Below, piece by piece: positions 27,850 to 38,992 of a DNA stretch of 64,000 nucleotides. Where the stretch lies: NCBI RefSeq assembly GCF_014280075.1, contig NZ_CP047950.1, positions 372,001 to 436,000 on the forward strand, in the 5' to 3' direction. The stretch comes from Synechococcus sp. A15-62 (GTDB taxonomy: Bacteria; Cyanobacteriota; Cyanobacteriia; PCC-6307; Cyanobiaceae). Under the pieces are notes generated by a model, which was given only the letters and a program-made list of their open reading frames with translations, made no database searches and was not told where the DNA came from. The position numbers and the translations under genes are program-made. Each line of letters begins with the position of its first letter. Within the stretch, counting starts at the first letter, position 1.

Positions 27850-30837
27850 TCAACCGGTGTTGCGCATGCCGGCGGCAATGCCGTTGAGGGTGAGCAAGGC
27901 CCCCCGCAGCAGTTCGCTGCGGCTGTAGGTGCGGGTGTCCTCGGGGGCGCCGGGTGTCTCACTCATGGGGGGTTGCCGGTTCTGATCCCGCAGTCGCTTC
28001 AGCAGTGCAACCTGAAGGAAGCCCAGGGGAACGATGGTGCGGTTGCGCAGATCAACAGACAGCTGCAGCCCTTGATCAGCGCCTAGCAGTCGGTTTTGGC
28101 CTGTGATTTCCAGAACCAGTTTGCGGGTGAGTTCGTATTCCTTGGCGATCACCTGGAAGATCGCTTCAAAGGCTTCCCGCTGTTCGGGGTGCCCCAGGCT
28201 GTTCATGTAGTGATGGGCCAGGTCGAGATCCACCTTGGAGAGGGTCATTTCCACCTTGGAAATGAGCATCCGGAAGAACGGCCAACGTTGATGGAGGCGC
28301 CGCAGCAGGTCGAGCTGTTCGGAGTCGCCGCCCACTTCTTCCGAGAGCGCCGTGCCGAAGCCAAACCAGCTCGGCAAAAGGAATCGACTCTGGGTCCAGC
28401 CGAAGACCCAGGGAATCGCCCGCAGGCTGGAGAGGTCCTTGGCACCGGTTTTGCGGCGGGCCGGTCGGCTGGAGATCTGCAGTTTGCTGATTTCCTCGAT
28501 CGGTGTCACCTGCTGGAAAAACGCCACCAGATCGGGGTTGTCGTGAACCAGAGCCCGGTAATGCTCGCGTGAGCGGGTGGCAAGACGACTCATCAGCTGA
28601 TTCCAGCTGGGTGTCGCATCAAGCTGGTTGGTCACCAGGCTGTTCTGCACCACGGCCGTTGTGACGGTCTCCAGGTTGTAGAGCGCCAACTCAGGCAGGC
28701 TGTATTTGGAGGCCAGCACTTCACCCTGTTCGGTGATTTTGATCCGGCCCTGCAGCGTGCCGCTGGGTTGGGCCAGGATCGCCTGATAGGCCGGCCCGCC
28801 GCCACGACTGACGGATCCACCACGGCCGTGGAAGAGGCGAAGTGCCACATCCTGGCGGCTGGCGAGTTCCTGAAGGGCGATCTGAGCCTGATGAATCTCC
28901 CAGTTGCTGGAGAGGAAGCCGGAATCCTTGTTGCTGTCCGAGTAGCCCAGCATGAGCTCCTGCAGCGGCTGTTTCTGCTGCCCAACAACGGGGAGGAGTT
29001 CGCGGTACAGCGGCGTCTTGAAAAGTCCCTCCATCACCTCAGGGGCCCGTTGGAGATCCTCCACGGTTTCGAACAGCGGCACCACCAACAGGGAGGCTCG
29101 TTTGTTGGGGGGATCCACCAGGCCTGCCTCCTTGGCCAGCAGCAGAACCTCCAGGAGATCCGATGCCGTGTGGCTCATGGAGATCACGTAGGAGTTGCAG
29201 ATCCGCGGACCGAACTCCTCCTGGAGACGTTGAAGCATGCGGAACACCGCCAGCGTCTCGGCTGTCGCCGCCGACCAGCTGGCGGCAGGCGGAATCAGGG
29301 GGCGACGGGTCTGCAGTTCCTGCAGAAGCCATGCCATCCGCTCCGTTTCATCCATGTCCCCATAGGCCTGGGGAAGGTCCAGGTTGCGGGTGAGTTCATC
29401 GATGGCATCGCTGTGGCGGGTGCTCTCTTGACGGATGTCGAGGCTGGCCAGCGAGAACCCGAAGATGTGCACCTGGTGCAGCAGCGTGTCGAGCTGTTCG
29501 CAGCTCAGTTCGGTGCTGACAAGGCTGTTGCGCACCAATTCCAAATCACTACGGAACTGGTCCACCGAGGTGTAGTGGAGAACCTCAGCGCCGCTCAGCC
29601 CGGCCTGGGGATCAGCCAGAGCTTCACAGGGCATCTGCCAGCCCGCCTCCGACAGCTGGTTGTTGCGGGCGAGGGTGCGCTCCAGTTTTTCAAGCACATA
29701 GCAGAGCTTCAGCCGGTATGGCTCCAGCCGGTATCGCGCTGCTCTGCGCTCGTAAATCTCCGGGAACCGGAGCCGATCCATCTCCAGCGACTCCAGCAGG
29801 GACGGAGCTACCTGACTCCACTGCATGGAGATGCTCAGCTGCTGGCGGAGCGACTGCACAGAGCTGATATACAGCTCGAGCATCAGCTGACGCTGATAGC
29901 AGGCCGTGCGCCAGGTGATCTCGGGTGTGACCGAGGGATTGCCGTCCCGATCGGAACCCACCCAGGAGCCGAAGGTGCAGAACGACGCCTGGGGGACCTG
30001 GACATCGGGGTAGTGGCGATGCAGGGCAGTAATCAGCCTTCTGCGCAGTGTCGGCATCGCGTCAAACAACACCTGCTGGAAGTAGTGCAGGGTTGAATCC
30101 ACCTCATCGATCACGGTGGGCTTGAACTGGTGGAGTTCATCGGTTCGCCACCACAGGCGGATTTCCTCTTCCAGTTGGCCGCGGCATTCCTCACGCATCT
30201 GATGCGCCAGAGGAGCATCGGATTGAAGTTGCTGGAGCAAATTGGCCACGCGGCGGATTTTGTGCCGCACCGTGTGCCGCACGATTTCGGTGGGGTGTGC
30301 GGTGAAGACCAGTCGGATGTCCAGTTCCCGCAGCAGGTGTTCCACCTGCGCAGGGGGAACGTTCATCCGTCGCAGCCGCTCGAACACCTCTCCAAAGGTG
30401 GCTGGATCGGTTTGATTGGCGAGGGGCGGAGCGAAGGGATCAAAGGCATCCCGTTGCGCGGCGTCAGCACTGGGCTTGAGGCTGTCGAGATAGCTGTCTT
30501 CCTCGATCCGCTGCTCAAGAATGTTGATGAGCTGGAAGTACAGCGAAAAGGCACGGGCCGCTGAGATGGCCTCTGAAAGATCCATGGCCTTGATCAGCTC
30601 GACGATCGCCTCGCTCGTGCTGTTGCCGTCCCGTCCTTCTAGAGAGACTGGGTCACTGAGTTGTTTGAGCCTCAGCAGGCGTTCGCTCTGCTCCGGGGGA
30701 CACTCACTGCGCAGCACCGACTTCCAGAGGTCTTCAATTAGATCAAGACGGTGCTGAAGAAGCTGCCCTGCGCCGGATCCACCACCGCTCATGCGTGCAG
30801 TCTCTTGCTCGGAGACAGGGGTGGTGGACTCGGGCAT
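27850..30837 (-). CDS. ppc: Phosphoenolpyruvate carboxylase
   Basis: PEP carboxylase makes oxaloacetate from PEP and bicarbonate, the anaplerotic and C4-acid entry in cyanobacteria. The product is about 995 aa, with the catalytic His in [17 protein letters not shown], the active-site [17 protein letters not shown] and the [14 protein letters not shown] loop. It ends in the conserved [11 protein letters not shown] 30837 is chosen because GGAG lies 5 nt upstream; ATG 30873 would add 12 residues and overlap the gshA stop (ATGA). It is third in a trpE-gshA-ppc run. Confidence 0.98.
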   Translation of the reverse strand: MPESTTPVSEQETARMSGGGSGAGQLLQHRLDLIEDLWKSVLRSECPPEQSERLLRLKQLSDPVSLEGRDGNSTSEAIVELIKAMDLSEAISAARAFSLYFQLINILEQRIEEDSYLDSLKPSADAAQRDAFDPFAPPLANQTDPATFGEVFERLRRMNVPPAQVEHLLRELDIRLVFTAHPTEIVRHTVRHKIRRVANLLQQLQSDAPLAHQMREECRGQLEEEIRLWWRTDELHQFKPTVIDEVDSTLHYFQQVLFDAMPTLRRRLITALHRHYPDVQVPQASFCTFGSWVGSDRDGNPSVTPEITWRTACYQRQLMLELYISSVQSLRQQLSISMQWSQVAPSLLESLEMDRLRFPEIYERRAARYRLEPYRLKLCYVLEKLERTLARNNQLSEAGWQMPCEALADPQAGLSGAEVLHYTSVDQFRSDLELVRNSLVSTELSCEQLDTLLHQVHIFGFSLASLDIRQESTRHSDAIDELTRNLDLPQAYGDMDETERMAWLLQELQTRRPLIPPAASWSAATAETLAVFRMLQRLQEEFGPRICNSYVISMSHTASDLLEVLLLAKEAGLVDPPNKRASLLVVPLFETVEDLQRAPEVMEGLFKTPLYRELLPVVGQQKQPLQELMLGYSDSNKDSGFLSSNWEIHQAQIALQELASRQDVALRLFHGRGGSVSRGGGPAYQAILAQPSGTLQGRIKITEQGEVLASKYSLPELALYNLETVTTAVVQNSLVTNQLDATPSWNQLMSRLATRSREHYRALVHDNPDLVAFFQQVTPIEEISKLQISSRPARRKTGAKDLSSLRAIPWVFGWTQSRFLLPSWFGFGTALSEEVGGDSEQLDLLRRLHQRWPFFRMLISKVEMTLSKVDLDLAHHYMNSLGHPEQREAFEAIFQVIAKEYELTRKLVLEITGQNRLLGADQGLQLSVDLRNRTIVPLGFLQVALLKRLRDQNRQPPMSETPGAPEDTRTYSRSELLRGALLTLNGIAAGMRNTG

Positions 30838-30869
30838 GAAGTCTCCACGCTGCGACGAACTCAACACGA

Positions 30870-32012
30870 TCATCCCAAACAGGCTTCCCCAGTGGAGATC
30901 CGTTCCTCCTCCTCCATCCGCTGAATACCTTTCAGAAGCAGGTCTTCGATGGCTTGGCCCTGGCCATGGGCCGTTTCCCAGCGCATGGCCTGATTGCCAT
31001 GAACAAGCAGAGAATCCAAGGGCTTCAAGCAGTCGTTGAGTTGGAGCGATTCGGCCAGGGGGGCCAGCTGATCAAGCAGCTCCATCAGCCAGTCCCTGCA
31101 AGTGATTGCACGGCCGTCCTGCCAATGCCTGAGTTCAGCATTCAGGCTGGATCGGGCCACAGCGGCGTCGTTGCTATCGGCCAGTTGGACCAGTTCATCG
31201 GCGGAAAGGGAGCTGCCACGAAGCGGATCGAGGCTTTCGATGTTGCTTTTGAGGGCCAGCAGCCTCAGCTCCAGCAGACAGGTGATCGCCAGCAGTTCAT
31301 CGGGATTGGTGACCAGATCACAGATTCGTAACTCCAACCGGTTGAGGTCGTAGGGACGCCGCGGACCATTGGGCCGAACGGACGTCCACAGGTGACGCTC
31401 GTTGCGCATGGCACCCGTGGCCAGTTGCTCCTCCACCCATTGGATGTAGTGCTCATGATCCCGGAACAGGGGAACCGCGGGGGGCGTGAGCGGGAATTGA
31501 TGCCATCGCTGGGAGTGGTGGCTGGTGCTCCGCCCATCCAGGAAGGGAGAACTGGCACTCAGGGCGAGCAGCAAAGCCGCTTCGCAGCGCACGAGCCGAA
31601 CTGCTGCAAACAACCAGTTGAGATCGGTGATCCCGAGGTTGATGTGGATGCTGGCTGTCACGACCCTGGTGCCATACAGCTGTTCAATCAGCGCGTGATA
31701 GGCGTTGTCTGGGTCGGAGCGTTCGAATCGGCTGCTGTCGCCCAGGCTCATGGTGCTGCCGGGAAGAAGCGTCAGATCACGCTTCTGCAGCCACTGCCGC
31801 AGCGTCCGCCGGGGAGCGAGCAGCGCCTCGGGCAGTGCGGCGTAATCCCGGATCGGGTCGGTGACGTATTCGAGGTTGCGACAGTCCGGCTCTGTCACAA
31901 AGCCAGGCAGGTCCCTGGCCACGTCGGAGGCGACGCCCACGTTTGCTCCGTTGGTGCGACCGGTGAACAGTTCAACTTCGAAGCCTTTCAGCAGAAGGGG
32001 TTGCGCTGTCAT
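30870..32012 (-). CDS. gshA: Glutamate-cysteine ligase, cyanobacterial type
   Basis: This enzyme catalyses the first step of glutathione synthesis. The 380-aa product belongs to the cyanobacterial GshA family. It opens [17 protein letters not shown], has the catalytic core [34 protein letters not shown] (shown in parts at about residues 130-165), and [17 protein letters not shown] at about 225. ATG 32012 is supported by the ATGA overlap with the trpE stop; six further upstream residues are possible. Translational coupling to trpE is likely. Confidence 0.93.
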   Translation of the reverse strand: MTAQPLLLKGFEVELFTGRTNGANVGVASDVARDLPGFVTEPDCRNLEYVTDPIRDYAALPEALLAPRRTLRQWLQKRDLTLLPGSTMSLGDSSRFERSDPDNAYHALIEQLYGTRVVTASIHINLGITDLNWLFAAVRLVRCEAALLLALSASSPFLDGRSTSHHSQRWHQFPLTPPAVPLFRDHEHYIQWVEEQLATGAMRNERHLWTSVRPNGPRRPYDLNRLELRICDLVTNPDELLAITCLLELRLLALKSNIESLDPLRGSSLSADELVQLADSNDAAVARSSLNAELRHWQDGRAITCRDWLMELLDQLAPLAESLQLNDCLKPLDSLLVHGNQAMRWETAHGQGQAIEDLLLKGIQRMEEEERISTGEACLG

Positions 32013-33526
32013 TCCGGCGGATTCAGGCATGCCAGTGCGGTCAGCATTCCCCGGGCTTTGTTGAGGGTCTCCTCAAACTCTGCCGTCGGCTGTGAATCGG
32101 CCACAACACCGGCCCCGGCCTGCACTTTGACCCGGCAACCTCCGCCGTCACGGGGTTGCACCACCATGGTGCGGATGGTGATCGCCGTGTTGAGGGCCCC
32201 GGCCAGATCAACGGATCCGTACACCCCGGAATAGGGGCCACGCGCATCGGGTTCAAGCTCGTGGATGAGTTGCATCGCCCGGATTTTTGGTGCACCGCTG
32301 ACGGTGCCGGCGGGGAACGCCGCCATCAGCAGATCCCACACATCGTGTGCCGGGCCTAGACGTCCTTCGACTTGGCTGACGATGTGCATCACGTGGGAGT
32401 AGCGCTCGATCACCATCAGGTCCTGCACCGCCACGCTTCCGGGCTGACAGACCCTGCCGAGGTCATTGCGGCCCAGATCCACCAGCATCACGTGCTCAGC
32501 CCGTTCCTTGGGATCGGCCAGCAGGTCAGCTTCCAGCTCGCGGTCCTCCAGGGGAGTGGCGCCGCGAGGGCGTGTTCCGGCGATGGGCCGCAGGCTGGCG
32601 TGGATGCCATCAGCAGCCGGTTCGGCTTGAACCATCACTTCGGGACTGGAGCCAATCAGTTGCCAGTCCCCGAAATCGAAGAACGCCATGTATGGCGATG
32701 GATTCACCATCCGCAGACTGCGGTACAGCTCTAGGGGTGATTGAGGGACCTCCGTCTCCAGGCGCTGACTGATCACCAGTTGGAACACATCGCCGGCTGC
32801 GATGTGTTCCTTGGCGGTGTCGACGGCGGCTTCGAATTCATCGCGGCTGCGGTTGGAGCGCACAGCGGGAAGCTCTTTGCTTCTCGCGTCCCAGGTCAGT
32901 GGTTTGACGGCGGGCAGAGGTGCGTTCATCCGTTGGCGCAGGGCCTCGATTCGTCCGATGGCGGTCTGCCAGGCCTGCTCCTCATCCGCCCCGTTGGAGA
33001 GGTCGCCGAAGGCGACGGCGGTGATCTGTCGTTTCACCTGATCAAAGATCAGGATCGCGTCCATCAACATCCAGATCCCATCCGGGGGATCGGCCGCAGC
33101 ACGGGGGTGGACTGCGACGGTGGGTTCGATCCACTGGATCAGTTCGTAGCCCCAAACTCCGTACAGCTGTCCCAGGGGAGGGAGGCCCGGCAGGTTGACG
33201 CAGGAGTACGGCGCGAGGCAGTCGCGCAGGGATTCGAACGGGTTACCGCTGAACTGCTCTTCACGACCGTCACGCCAGGTGCGCGTCAGACGATCGTTCC
33301 GCGCCGACGCCGTCCAGAGAGGATCGCAGGCAATCACACTCCAACGCCCGAGGGTTTCACCACCTTCGACAGATTCCAGCAGCACGCCTGGAGGCCTTCC
33401 GTCGCCCACCTTGATCCAGGTGGTGAGGGGTGTTTCAAGATCTGCGGGCCAACTCTGAGCCAGAGGAATCAGGTTGGCACCACTGCAAACAGCCTGATGA
33501 AAGGCGTCGCGATCGGGACTGAACAT
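32009..33526 (-). CDS. trpE: Anthranilate synthase component I
   Basis: TrpE converts chorismate to anthranilate using ammonia supplied by a TrpG subunit, starting tryptophan synthesis. The 505-aa product shows the chorismate-binding signatures IAGTRPRGATPLEDRELEAD, MLVDLGRNDLGRV and AAFPAGTVSGAPKIRAMQ. The N-terminal LLESVEGGETLGRWSVIA carries the LLES motif of the tryptophan feedback site. It is the first gene of the run with gshA and ppc, and follows psaD with a hairpin between. Confidence 0.96.
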   Translation of the reverse strand: MFSPDRDAFHQAVCSGANLIPLAQSWPADLETPLTTWIKVGDGRPPGVLLESVEGGETLGRWSVIACDPLWTASARNDRLTRTWRDGREEQFSGNPFESLRDCLAPYSCVNLPGLPPLGQLYGVWGYELIQWIEPTVAVHPRAAADPPDGIWMLMDAILIFDQVKRQITAVAFGDLSNGADEEQAWQTAIGRIEALRQRMNAPLPAVKPLTWDARSKELPAVRSNRSRDEFEAAVDTAKEHIAAGDVFQLVISQRLETEVPQSPLELYRSLRMVNPSPYMAFFDFGDWQLIGSSPEVMVQAEPAADGIHASLRPIAGTRPRGATPLEDRELEADLLADPKERAEHVMLVDLGRNDLGRVCQPGSVAVQDLMVIERYSHVMHIVSQVEGRLGPAHDVWDLLMAAFPAGTVSGAPKIRAMQLIHELEPDARGPYSGVYGSVDLAGALNTAITIRTMVVQPRDGGGCRVKVQAGAGVVADSQPTAEFEETLNKARGMLTALACLNPPE

Positions 33527-33548
33527 GACCTGATCATCGCAGCCGAGA

Positions 33549-33570
33549 CCCGGAGATCATGACCTCCGGG
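33549..33570 (-). terminator. Hairpin between psaD and trpE, possible weak terminator
   Basis: A perfect 7-bp inverted repeat (CCCGGAG / CTCCGGG) with an 8-nt loop lies about 20 bp after the psaD stop. There is no T-tract, so it may act as a processing or 3'-stabilising hairpin rather than an intrinsic terminator. It also overlaps the region where a trpE promoter would be expected. Confidence 0.4.
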
Positions 33571-33590
33571 CGACCGACCGCTTTGAGAGA

Positions 33591-34022
33591 TCAGGCGTCG
33601 AAGGTGTTGCGGCCGCTGAACTTGATGTTGGCCGGGTTGACGTTCTGGCCAATGCGACGGGGGTTGTGGCCCACCATGGGACGACCTTCGTTCACCTTCT
33701 CGGAGAACACGCCATCCTTGGGATGCAGGAATTCGGTGTCACCACCGGGGTAGATCCGGTAGATCTTGTAGTCCTCGATCCGGGGCTTGAATTTAGTGCG
33801 CAGCTGAGTGCCGAGGGCGAGGCACTGTTCTTTGCGAGCGAAGTACATCAGGTTTTCACCTGAATTCATCAGAGCGGCACCACCGGTGGGCAGCTCAAAG
33901 GCCTGCTCTGTCTTGCTGGTCCAGGTGATTGCGTATTTCTCTTCAGTCTCCGCTGAATTCAGAAGGCCGCCAGTGCTGGCGATGTGCTGGGGAAGTTGAC
34001 CGTTTAACGCCGTTGCTGCCAT
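33591..34022 (-). CDS. psaD: Photosystem I reaction center subunit II (PsaD)
   Basis: PsaD is a stromal-side photosystem I subunit that forms the ferredoxin docking site. The 143-aa product starts [19 protein letters not shown] and contains the diagnostic [37 protein letters not shown] and the basic [18 protein letters not shown]. It ends with [23 protein letters not shown] 34022 fits the family; a few upstream in-frame residues do not. A 100-bp promoter region separates it from the kinase-like gene. Confidence 0.98.
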   Translation of the reverse strand: MAATALNGQLPQHIASTGGLLNSAETEEKYAITWTSKTEQAFELPTGGAALMNSGENLMYFARKEQCLALGTQLRTKFKPRIEDYKIYRIYPGGDTEFLHPKDGVFSEKVNEGRPMVGHNPRRIGQNVNPANIKFSGRNTFDA

Positions 34023-34124
34023 GGCTGAAAGAATCCACAAGAGCCGTTATGGCTGGAAAGTAGCACCATCATTGGGGCCTGTTTTGACCTCCGAAAGCAA
34101 GCTTCACACCCGTCAACAAACCCA

Positions 34125-35474
34125 TCACTCTCCAGGGGTATGCACCGGAAAAAAAACAGTGATGTCGCGGTCACGCCTGGGCTGATAGCGGCCCCCCAGG
34201 CTCGCCATCATCTGGCGGGTCGCATCCTGGCTTAACTGCAGGCTCCCAGTGCTGGGATCCCAGCTGAGGACGGTTCCCACGTTCTCGCGCTGGGGCGCCG
34301 AGCCGGCCTCTGTGGCCTGGCTCCTGTCGGGATGCTCCACGTGCAGCTGAAGCTTCACCCGCGGACCCGCTGCCTGGAGGTGAAGCGTGAGCTGACTGCC
34401 GGAGGGGAGCCCCCTGGTGCTGCGGTCGATCAGACCCCCCAGCATCGGTTCCAGTCGCCGGGAATCACTGAGGATCGCCGGCAGATCAGCGCTGAGATCC
34501 AGCTCAAGGGCGATCCCGCGACGGTCCAGCTGCTCCGTCCAGCTGGGCGCAAGGGCGCTCAGCATGGCTTGCAAATCCGTGCGGGCCAGATTGGCCTCGT
34601 TGGGCTCCCGTTGCAGTTCAGCGGCATGGAAGATCAGGCCAAAGCGATCAATCTGCTCGCTGCATTCCACATCGATCTGCCGCAAGCGATTCACAACGAC
34701 ATCAGCCAGATCCTTCCGCCGCAGCAGAGAGCGGATCAGTGTTCGGATCGTGGCCAGAGGGGTTCGCACCTCATGGGTGATCGCTTCCAGCAAATTCAGA
34801 TCTCCATGGCTGGGAGCTTCCGGTGGGCGCTCAGCCTGGATGGGTTGCAGCATCAGCCCAGGGGCTGTGCCGGTGAGCCGCTCGGTGAGACGGGGCCAGA
34901 ACTGTTCTGACCAGGCTGCATTGCTCTGCAGGGAGCCGATCGATTCGAGCGCTTTGCGCAGCTGCTCAGCCTGTGCTGGTGACTGGTGCTCCAGCCGACC
35001 CCCCAGCTGCACCAGAACATCACTGAGCGTTGCCGGGTCGCAACGCATCAGCAGCTGACGCTTCTGGGCCGGCCCATGCAGCGCAAGGGCCACCTGGACC
35101 TCGGGCGTGATCACCAGCAGCAGTGGGTCATCCCCGTCGTCGGGGCGCAGGGACAAGCGTTGGAATCCCCGCAGGGAACCGGGCTCATCGCTGCTGGACT
35201 GTCCCGGCAGTGCCGTTGGATGTGGACTCAGTTGATCCAGTTGATCTGGAGCCCACACCCATCCCTGCAGATGTTGGAGCAACTCCGGTTCGTAGAGAGC
35301 CGGCAGGGGTGCAGCCAGCCAGATGCCGCGTTCCAGGCCGCGCTCAAGCAGGTCCTGTTGCAGGGTTTCCAGGGCAGCCCACCAAAGCCGCCGGACACCA
35401 ATCTCATCGCAGCGGCCCTGGGGCACGTCCTGCGCCAGCCGTTGCCGCAGGTCGGTGAAGGAGGGACCGGTCAA
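34125..35474 (-). CDS. Sensor histidine kinase-like protein with degenerate ATP-binding domain
   Basis: The 449-aa soluble protein has an N-terminal sensory region of about 200 residues with no transmembrane segment. An H-box, LLEAITHEVRTPLATIRTLI (about 230-250), includes the phospho-acceptor His. The catalytic region is unusual: the N-box position reads MLGGLIDRSTRG without the Asn, and no DxGxG motif is visible before the terminal GTVLSWDPSTGSLQLSQDA stretch. It may be an altered kinase or a phosphatase/scaffold. Its start overlaps the rodA stop (ATGA). Confidence 0.7.
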   Translation of the reverse strand: MTGPSFTDLRQRLAQDVPQGRCDEIGVRRLWWAALETLQQDLLERGLERGIWLAAPLPALYEPELLQHLQGWVWAPDQLDQLSPHPTALPGQSSSDEPGSLRGFQRLSLRPDDGDDPLLLVITPEVQVALALHGPAQKRQLLMRCDPATLSDVLVQLGGRLEHQSPAQAEQLRKALESIGSLQSNAAWSEQFWPRLTERLTGTAPGLMLQPIQAERPPEAPSHGDLNLLEAITHEVRTPLATIRTLIRSLLRRKDLADVVVNRLRQIDVECSEQIDRFGLIFHAAELQREPNEANLARTDLQAMLSALAPSWTEQLDRRGIALELDLSADLPAILSDSRRLEPMLGGLIDRSTRGLPSGSQLTLHLQAAGPRVKLQLHVEHPDRSQATEAGSAPQRENVGTVLSWDPSTGSLQLSQDATRQMMASLGGRYQPRRDRDITVFFPVHTPGE

Positions 35475-36709
35475 CGGAGTTGTGCCAAGGAGCGACGGCT
35501 TTGCCGGACCACCGACAGGCAGAGGCCGAGCGCGATGAAGTTCACCACCATGGCTGAGCGCCCATAACTGAGGAAGGGCAGGGGGATCCCCGTGACGGGG
35601 CCGAGGCCGATGGTCATGAAGATGTTGACCACCACCTGGAACATCAGCATCGTGCCGATCCCGATCACCACCAGTGATTCGAAGTCGGTGCGGGCATTGC
35701 GCGCGATCTGGAGCAACCGCGCCATCAACGCTGCAAAGCCAAGAACCACCAGAAGACAGCCAACAAAACCGGTTTCCTCGCCCAGGGCGCTGAAGATGAA
35801 ATCGGTGTGCTGTTCAGGAATGAAACGCAGCTTGGTCAGTTGGCCTTGAAGAAGACCTGTGCCTAAGACGCCGCCTGAACCGATGCCCACGGTGCTCTGG
35901 AGCAGGTGATAGCCCCCGCCCAATGGATCCTGACTGGGGTCGAGAAACAGCACCAAACGGTCCCGTTGATAGTCCTTCAATCCATACATCCAGAGCCATG
36001 GCGTCACAGCAGCCATGGCGCCATGGACGGCCAGGGTTGCTGTCGCCGCCAGCCGTTTCCAGGGCAGGGAGCGGTACGCGAGAACTCCCATCAGCGGGAT
36101 CCAGATCCCCATGGCCCAGGGGAGAAGGCCTGAGAGCAGGGCCGTTACCAGCGGTGACAGCAACAGAATCACCCACTCGATCGGCATCCCCGACCAATAG
36201 AGCATCGTGAGCATTAGGGCTCCGAACACTAGGGATGTGCCGAGATCAGGCTGGATGAACACCAGCAGCCAAGGCACCGCAATCACCCCCAGCGGGCGCA
36301 TCAGATCAATCGGTCGCTCCACCGGGTGTCGCGACAACACCGCTGCCACGAGCAGGATCGCCGCGATCTTGGCGAATTCCGATGGCTGAACATGAACCCC
36401 GCCAATGCTGATCCAGCGTTGGGCACCCAGCGCTGTGGTTCCAATCACGCGCACCGCTATGAGGCTGATCACCGTGAGGGCGTAGACGGGAACCAACAGA
36501 GGCCGGAGACGCTGCAGCGGCAGCCGTTCCAACCCCAGCGCCAGCAGCACTCCGAAGGCCGCGGTGATCCAGTGGTGATACCAGTCGGCATAGTCCGCCT
36601 GGCGTTGGGTGCTGGCGATCAGCACCCCGGCGATGGCGATCATTCCGAGCGGAACACCCCAGAGCACCCACTCCCGGTGCGATCTGCGGCGGTCACGTCG
36701 GCTGAACAT
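35471..36709 (-). CDS. rodA: Rod-shape determining protein RodA (SEDS glycosyltransferase)
   Basis: RodA polymerises peptidoglycan during elongation together with a class B PBP. The 412-aa product has about ten hydrophobic segments and the SEDS signatures IGGVHVQPSEFAKIAAILL, VFIQPDLGTSLVFGALM and the C-terminal GLGPVTGIPLPFLSYGRSAM. FtsW is the alternative; the gene context (mrp-rodA) and short N-terminus favour RodA. It begins 2 bp after mrp stops. Confidence 0.93.
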   Translation of the reverse strand: MFSRRDRRRSHREWVLWGVPLGMIAIAGVLIASTQRQADYADWYHHWITAAFGVLLALGLERLPLQRLRPLLVPVYALTVISLIAVRVIGTTALGAQRWISIGGVHVQPSEFAKIAAILLVAAVLSRHPVERPIDLMRPLGVIAVPWLLVFIQPDLGTSLVFGALMLTMLYWSGMPIEWVILLLSPLVTALLSGLLPWAMGIWIPLMGVLAYRSLPWKRLAATATLAVHGAMAAVTPWLWMYGLKDYQRDRLVLFLDPSQDPLGGGYHLLQSTVGIGSGGVLGTGLLQGQLTKLRFIPEQHTDFIFSALGEETGFVGCLLVVLGFAALMARLLQIARNARTDFESLVVIGIGTMLMFQVVVNIFMTIGLGPVTGIPLPFLSYGRSAMVVNFIALGLCLSVVRQSRRSLAQLR

Positions 36710-36711
36710 CG

Positions 36712-37797
36712 TCAGACGGGCTGGGTGACGGCCTTGAGCACGGCTTCAGCAAGGCCCTTGAACTCCACGGCGCTGGCGGAGTCGCTGCGGTTGATCACGA
36801 TCGGTCGTCCCGTGTCACCGCCTTCCTGCACTGGCATCTCCATGGGGATCTGAGCCAGCAGGGGAACGTCATAGTCCGCGCCGAGTTGGGCACCGCCGCC
36901 ACTGCCGAAGAGGGCATAGCGGCAGTCGGGACGGTCTGGGGGAATGAAGGCACTCATGTTCTCCACCACGCCGAGGACGGGAATGCCCATCTGTCGGAAC
37001 ATTGCAAGACCCCGTCGCGCATCCTGCAGCGATACCTGCTGGGGGGTGGTCACGATCACAACGCCGGCCATCGGCACCGCCTGGGCCAGAGAGAGCTGTG
37101 CATCACCGGTGCCCGGCGGCAGGTCAACGATGAGGACGTCCCGCTCACCCCATTCGGCCTGGTAGAGGAACTGCCGAATGATGCCGTTGAGCATCGGGCC
37201 GCGCCAGATCACAGGCTGGTGATCGTCGATCAGCAGACCCATCGACACCATGGCGATGCCGCAGGTTTCGATCGGGACGATCCGCTGTTGATCGCCGCTG
37301 CCCTGCACCTCCGGTGTTTGGTCGGCGACCCCCAGCATGGTTGGTGCGTTCGGCCCGTAAATATCGGCGTCCAGAAGTCCGACCCGCAGCCCGGTCTGGG
37401 CGAGGGCGCAGGCCAGATTGACGGCGACGGTGCTCTTGCCGACGCCGCCTTTGCCGCTGCTCACCGCAATCACCTGGCGAACGCCGGGGATCGACTGGCG
37501 TTCTGCCGGCTGACCATGGCCGGCTTGGCCGATACCACCCTGGCTTGGCGGTTGGCCGATCTCGATCTGAACGTCTTCAATGCCGTCGAGCGCCATCAGA
37601 GCGCCCCGTGCTTCGGACACGATGCGGTCACGCTGGCTCTGGGCGAAGCCTGGAAGGCTGAGGCGAAACACAGCCCGCGGTGGGGTGATGCGGACCTGTT
37701 CGATCCAGCCGAGCTCCAGGGCCGTTTTGCCACTGCCGGCATCTTTGACTTGCTGGAGGGCTTGGTTGGCCTGCTCGACCGGGGTCATCCGTTTCAT
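36712..37797 (-). CDS. mrp: Mrp/NBP35 (ApbC) family Fe-S cluster carrier ATPase
   Basis: A P-loop NTPase that carries and inserts Fe-S clusters. The 361-aa product has an N-terminal MIP18-like domain (LGWIEQVRITPPRAVFRLSL), the deviant Walker A SSGKGGVGKSTVAVNLA at about residue 113, and the switch-like DVLIVDLPPGTGD. The C-terminal CxxC of classical NBP35 is replaced by ENMSAFIPPDRPDCRYALFG, with a single Cys. Start ATG at 37797 or 37788 (MTPVEQ); neither has a strong RBS. It is divergent from hemF. Confidence 0.92.
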   Translation of the reverse strand: MKRMTPVEQANQALQQVKDAGSGKTALELGWIEQVRITPPRAVFRLSLPGFAQSQRDRIVSEARGALMALDGIEDVQIEIGQPPSQGGIGQAGHGQPAERQSIPGVRQVIAVSSGKGGVGKSTVAVNLACALAQTGLRVGLLDADIYGPNAPTMLGVADQTPEVQGSGDQQRIVPIETCGIAMVSMGLLIDDHQPVIWRGPMLNGIIRQFLYQAEWGERDVLIVDLPPGTGDAQLSLAQAVPMAGVVIVTTPQQVSLQDARRGLAMFRQMGIPVLGVVENMSAFIPPDRPDCRYALFGSGGGAQLGADYDVPLLAQIPMEMPVQEGGDTGRPIVINRSDSASAVEFKGLAEAVLKAVTQPV

Positions 37798-37903
37798 CAA
37801 GGCAAGCCGGATCCTAGGGGCGCCGCCCGTGACAGTCCCTGACGGATTCTTGTCCAGGCCTGGGGTGACCTGGTTAGGTTTCGATGTCTTCAGTCTCTGA
37901 CAC

Positions 37904-38992
37904 ATGGTCCGCTCCCTGATTCGCCGCGTCCTCGGACGCCAGGACGTGGGTGTCAGCAACGCTCCCCTTGAGCTGCCCCCCAGCGATTCCAGAGAGCGGG
38001 CGCGGGCGATGGTGATGGGGCTGCAGGATGAAATCTGTGCCGGCCTGGAAGCCCTCGATGGTGAAGGTCGCTTCGTTGAGGAGAGTTGGGTGCGGCCTGA
38101 AGGGGGTGGGGGGCGCTCCCGGGTGATGCGTGAGGGTCGCGTCTTTGAACAGGGCGGCGTGAATTTCTCCGAGGTTCAAGGCGAAGAACTGCCCCCGTCG
38201 ATCCTCAAGCAGCGTCCAGAGGCGAAGGGGCATCCCTGGTTCGCCACCGGAACCTCGATGGTTTTGCATCCGCGCAACCCCTATATCCCGACGGTTCATC
38301 TCAACTACCGCTACTTCGAGGCTGGCCCGGTGTGGTGGTTCGGCGGCGGTGCCGACCTGACGCCTTACTACCCGTTTCTCGACGACGCTCGTCATTTCCA
38401 TCGCACCCATCAGGCGTCCTGTGATTCGGTTCATCCGGATCTGCACAAGGTGTTCAAGCCCTGGTGCGATGAATATTTCTATTTGAAGCACCGCGGTGAA
38501 ACCCGCGGCGTCGGCGGCATCTTTTACGACTACCAAGACGCCAACGGCACTCTTTACAAGGGTCAGGATCCCTCCGGTCCTGCGGCTCAGGTGTCAGCCC
38601 GCTTGGGAGCTCGGCCGCTGAGTTGGGAGCAGCTGTTCTCCTTGGGGCAGGCCAATGGCAGAGCCTTCCTTCCCGCCTACGCCCCCATCGTGGAGAAGCG
38701 TCATCCGATGGCCTATGGCGATCGCGAGAGGGATTTTCAGCTCTATCGCCGGGGCCGTTATGTGGAGTTCAACCTGGTCTGGGACCGCGGCACGATCTTC
38801 GGTCTGCAGACCAATGGACGCACGGAATCGATCCTGATGTCTCTGCCCCCGCTGGTGCGTTGGGAGTACGGCTACACCGCAGAGGTCGGATCACGGGAGG
38901 CCCTGCTGACCGACCTCTTCACCAAGCCTCAGGACTGGCTGGGTGATGCCTCGCTGGATGAGCGCTGCCGACCCCATGGAGCGATCAATTAA
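37904..38992 (+). CDS. hemF: Oxygen-dependent coproporphyrinogen III oxidase
   Basis: HemF oxidatively decarboxylates coproporphyrinogen III to protoporphyrinogen IX for heme and chlorophyll. The 362-aa product has the family blocks [37 protein letters not shown] and [20 protein letters not shown], with normal length and the first ATG used. Its TAA stop shares the TTAA tetranucleotide with the convergent amidase-like gene, so the two coding regions overlap by 4 bp. Confidence 0.98.
   Translation: MVRSLIRRVLGRQDVGVSNAPLELPPSDSRERARAMVMGLQDEICAGLEALDGEGRFVEESWVRPEGGGGRSRVMREGRVFEQGGVNFSEVQGEELPPSILKQRPEAKGHPWFATGTSMVLHPRNPYIPTVHLNYRYFEAGPVWWFGGGADLTPYYPFLDDARHFHRTHQASCDSVHPDLHKVFKPWCDEYFYLKHRGETRGVGGIFYDYQDANGTLYKGQDPSGPAAQVSARLGARPLSWEQLFSLGQANGRAFLPAYAPIVEKRHPMAYGDRERDFQLYRRGRYVEFNLVWDRGTIFGLQTNGRTESILMSLPPLVRWEYGYTAEVGSREALLTDLFTKPQDWLGDASLDERCRPHGAIN

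Noticed and set aside
28768-30096. 442-aa plus-strand frame inside ppc
   Set aside because: Antisense to the catalytic region of PEP carboxylase, no recognisable features.
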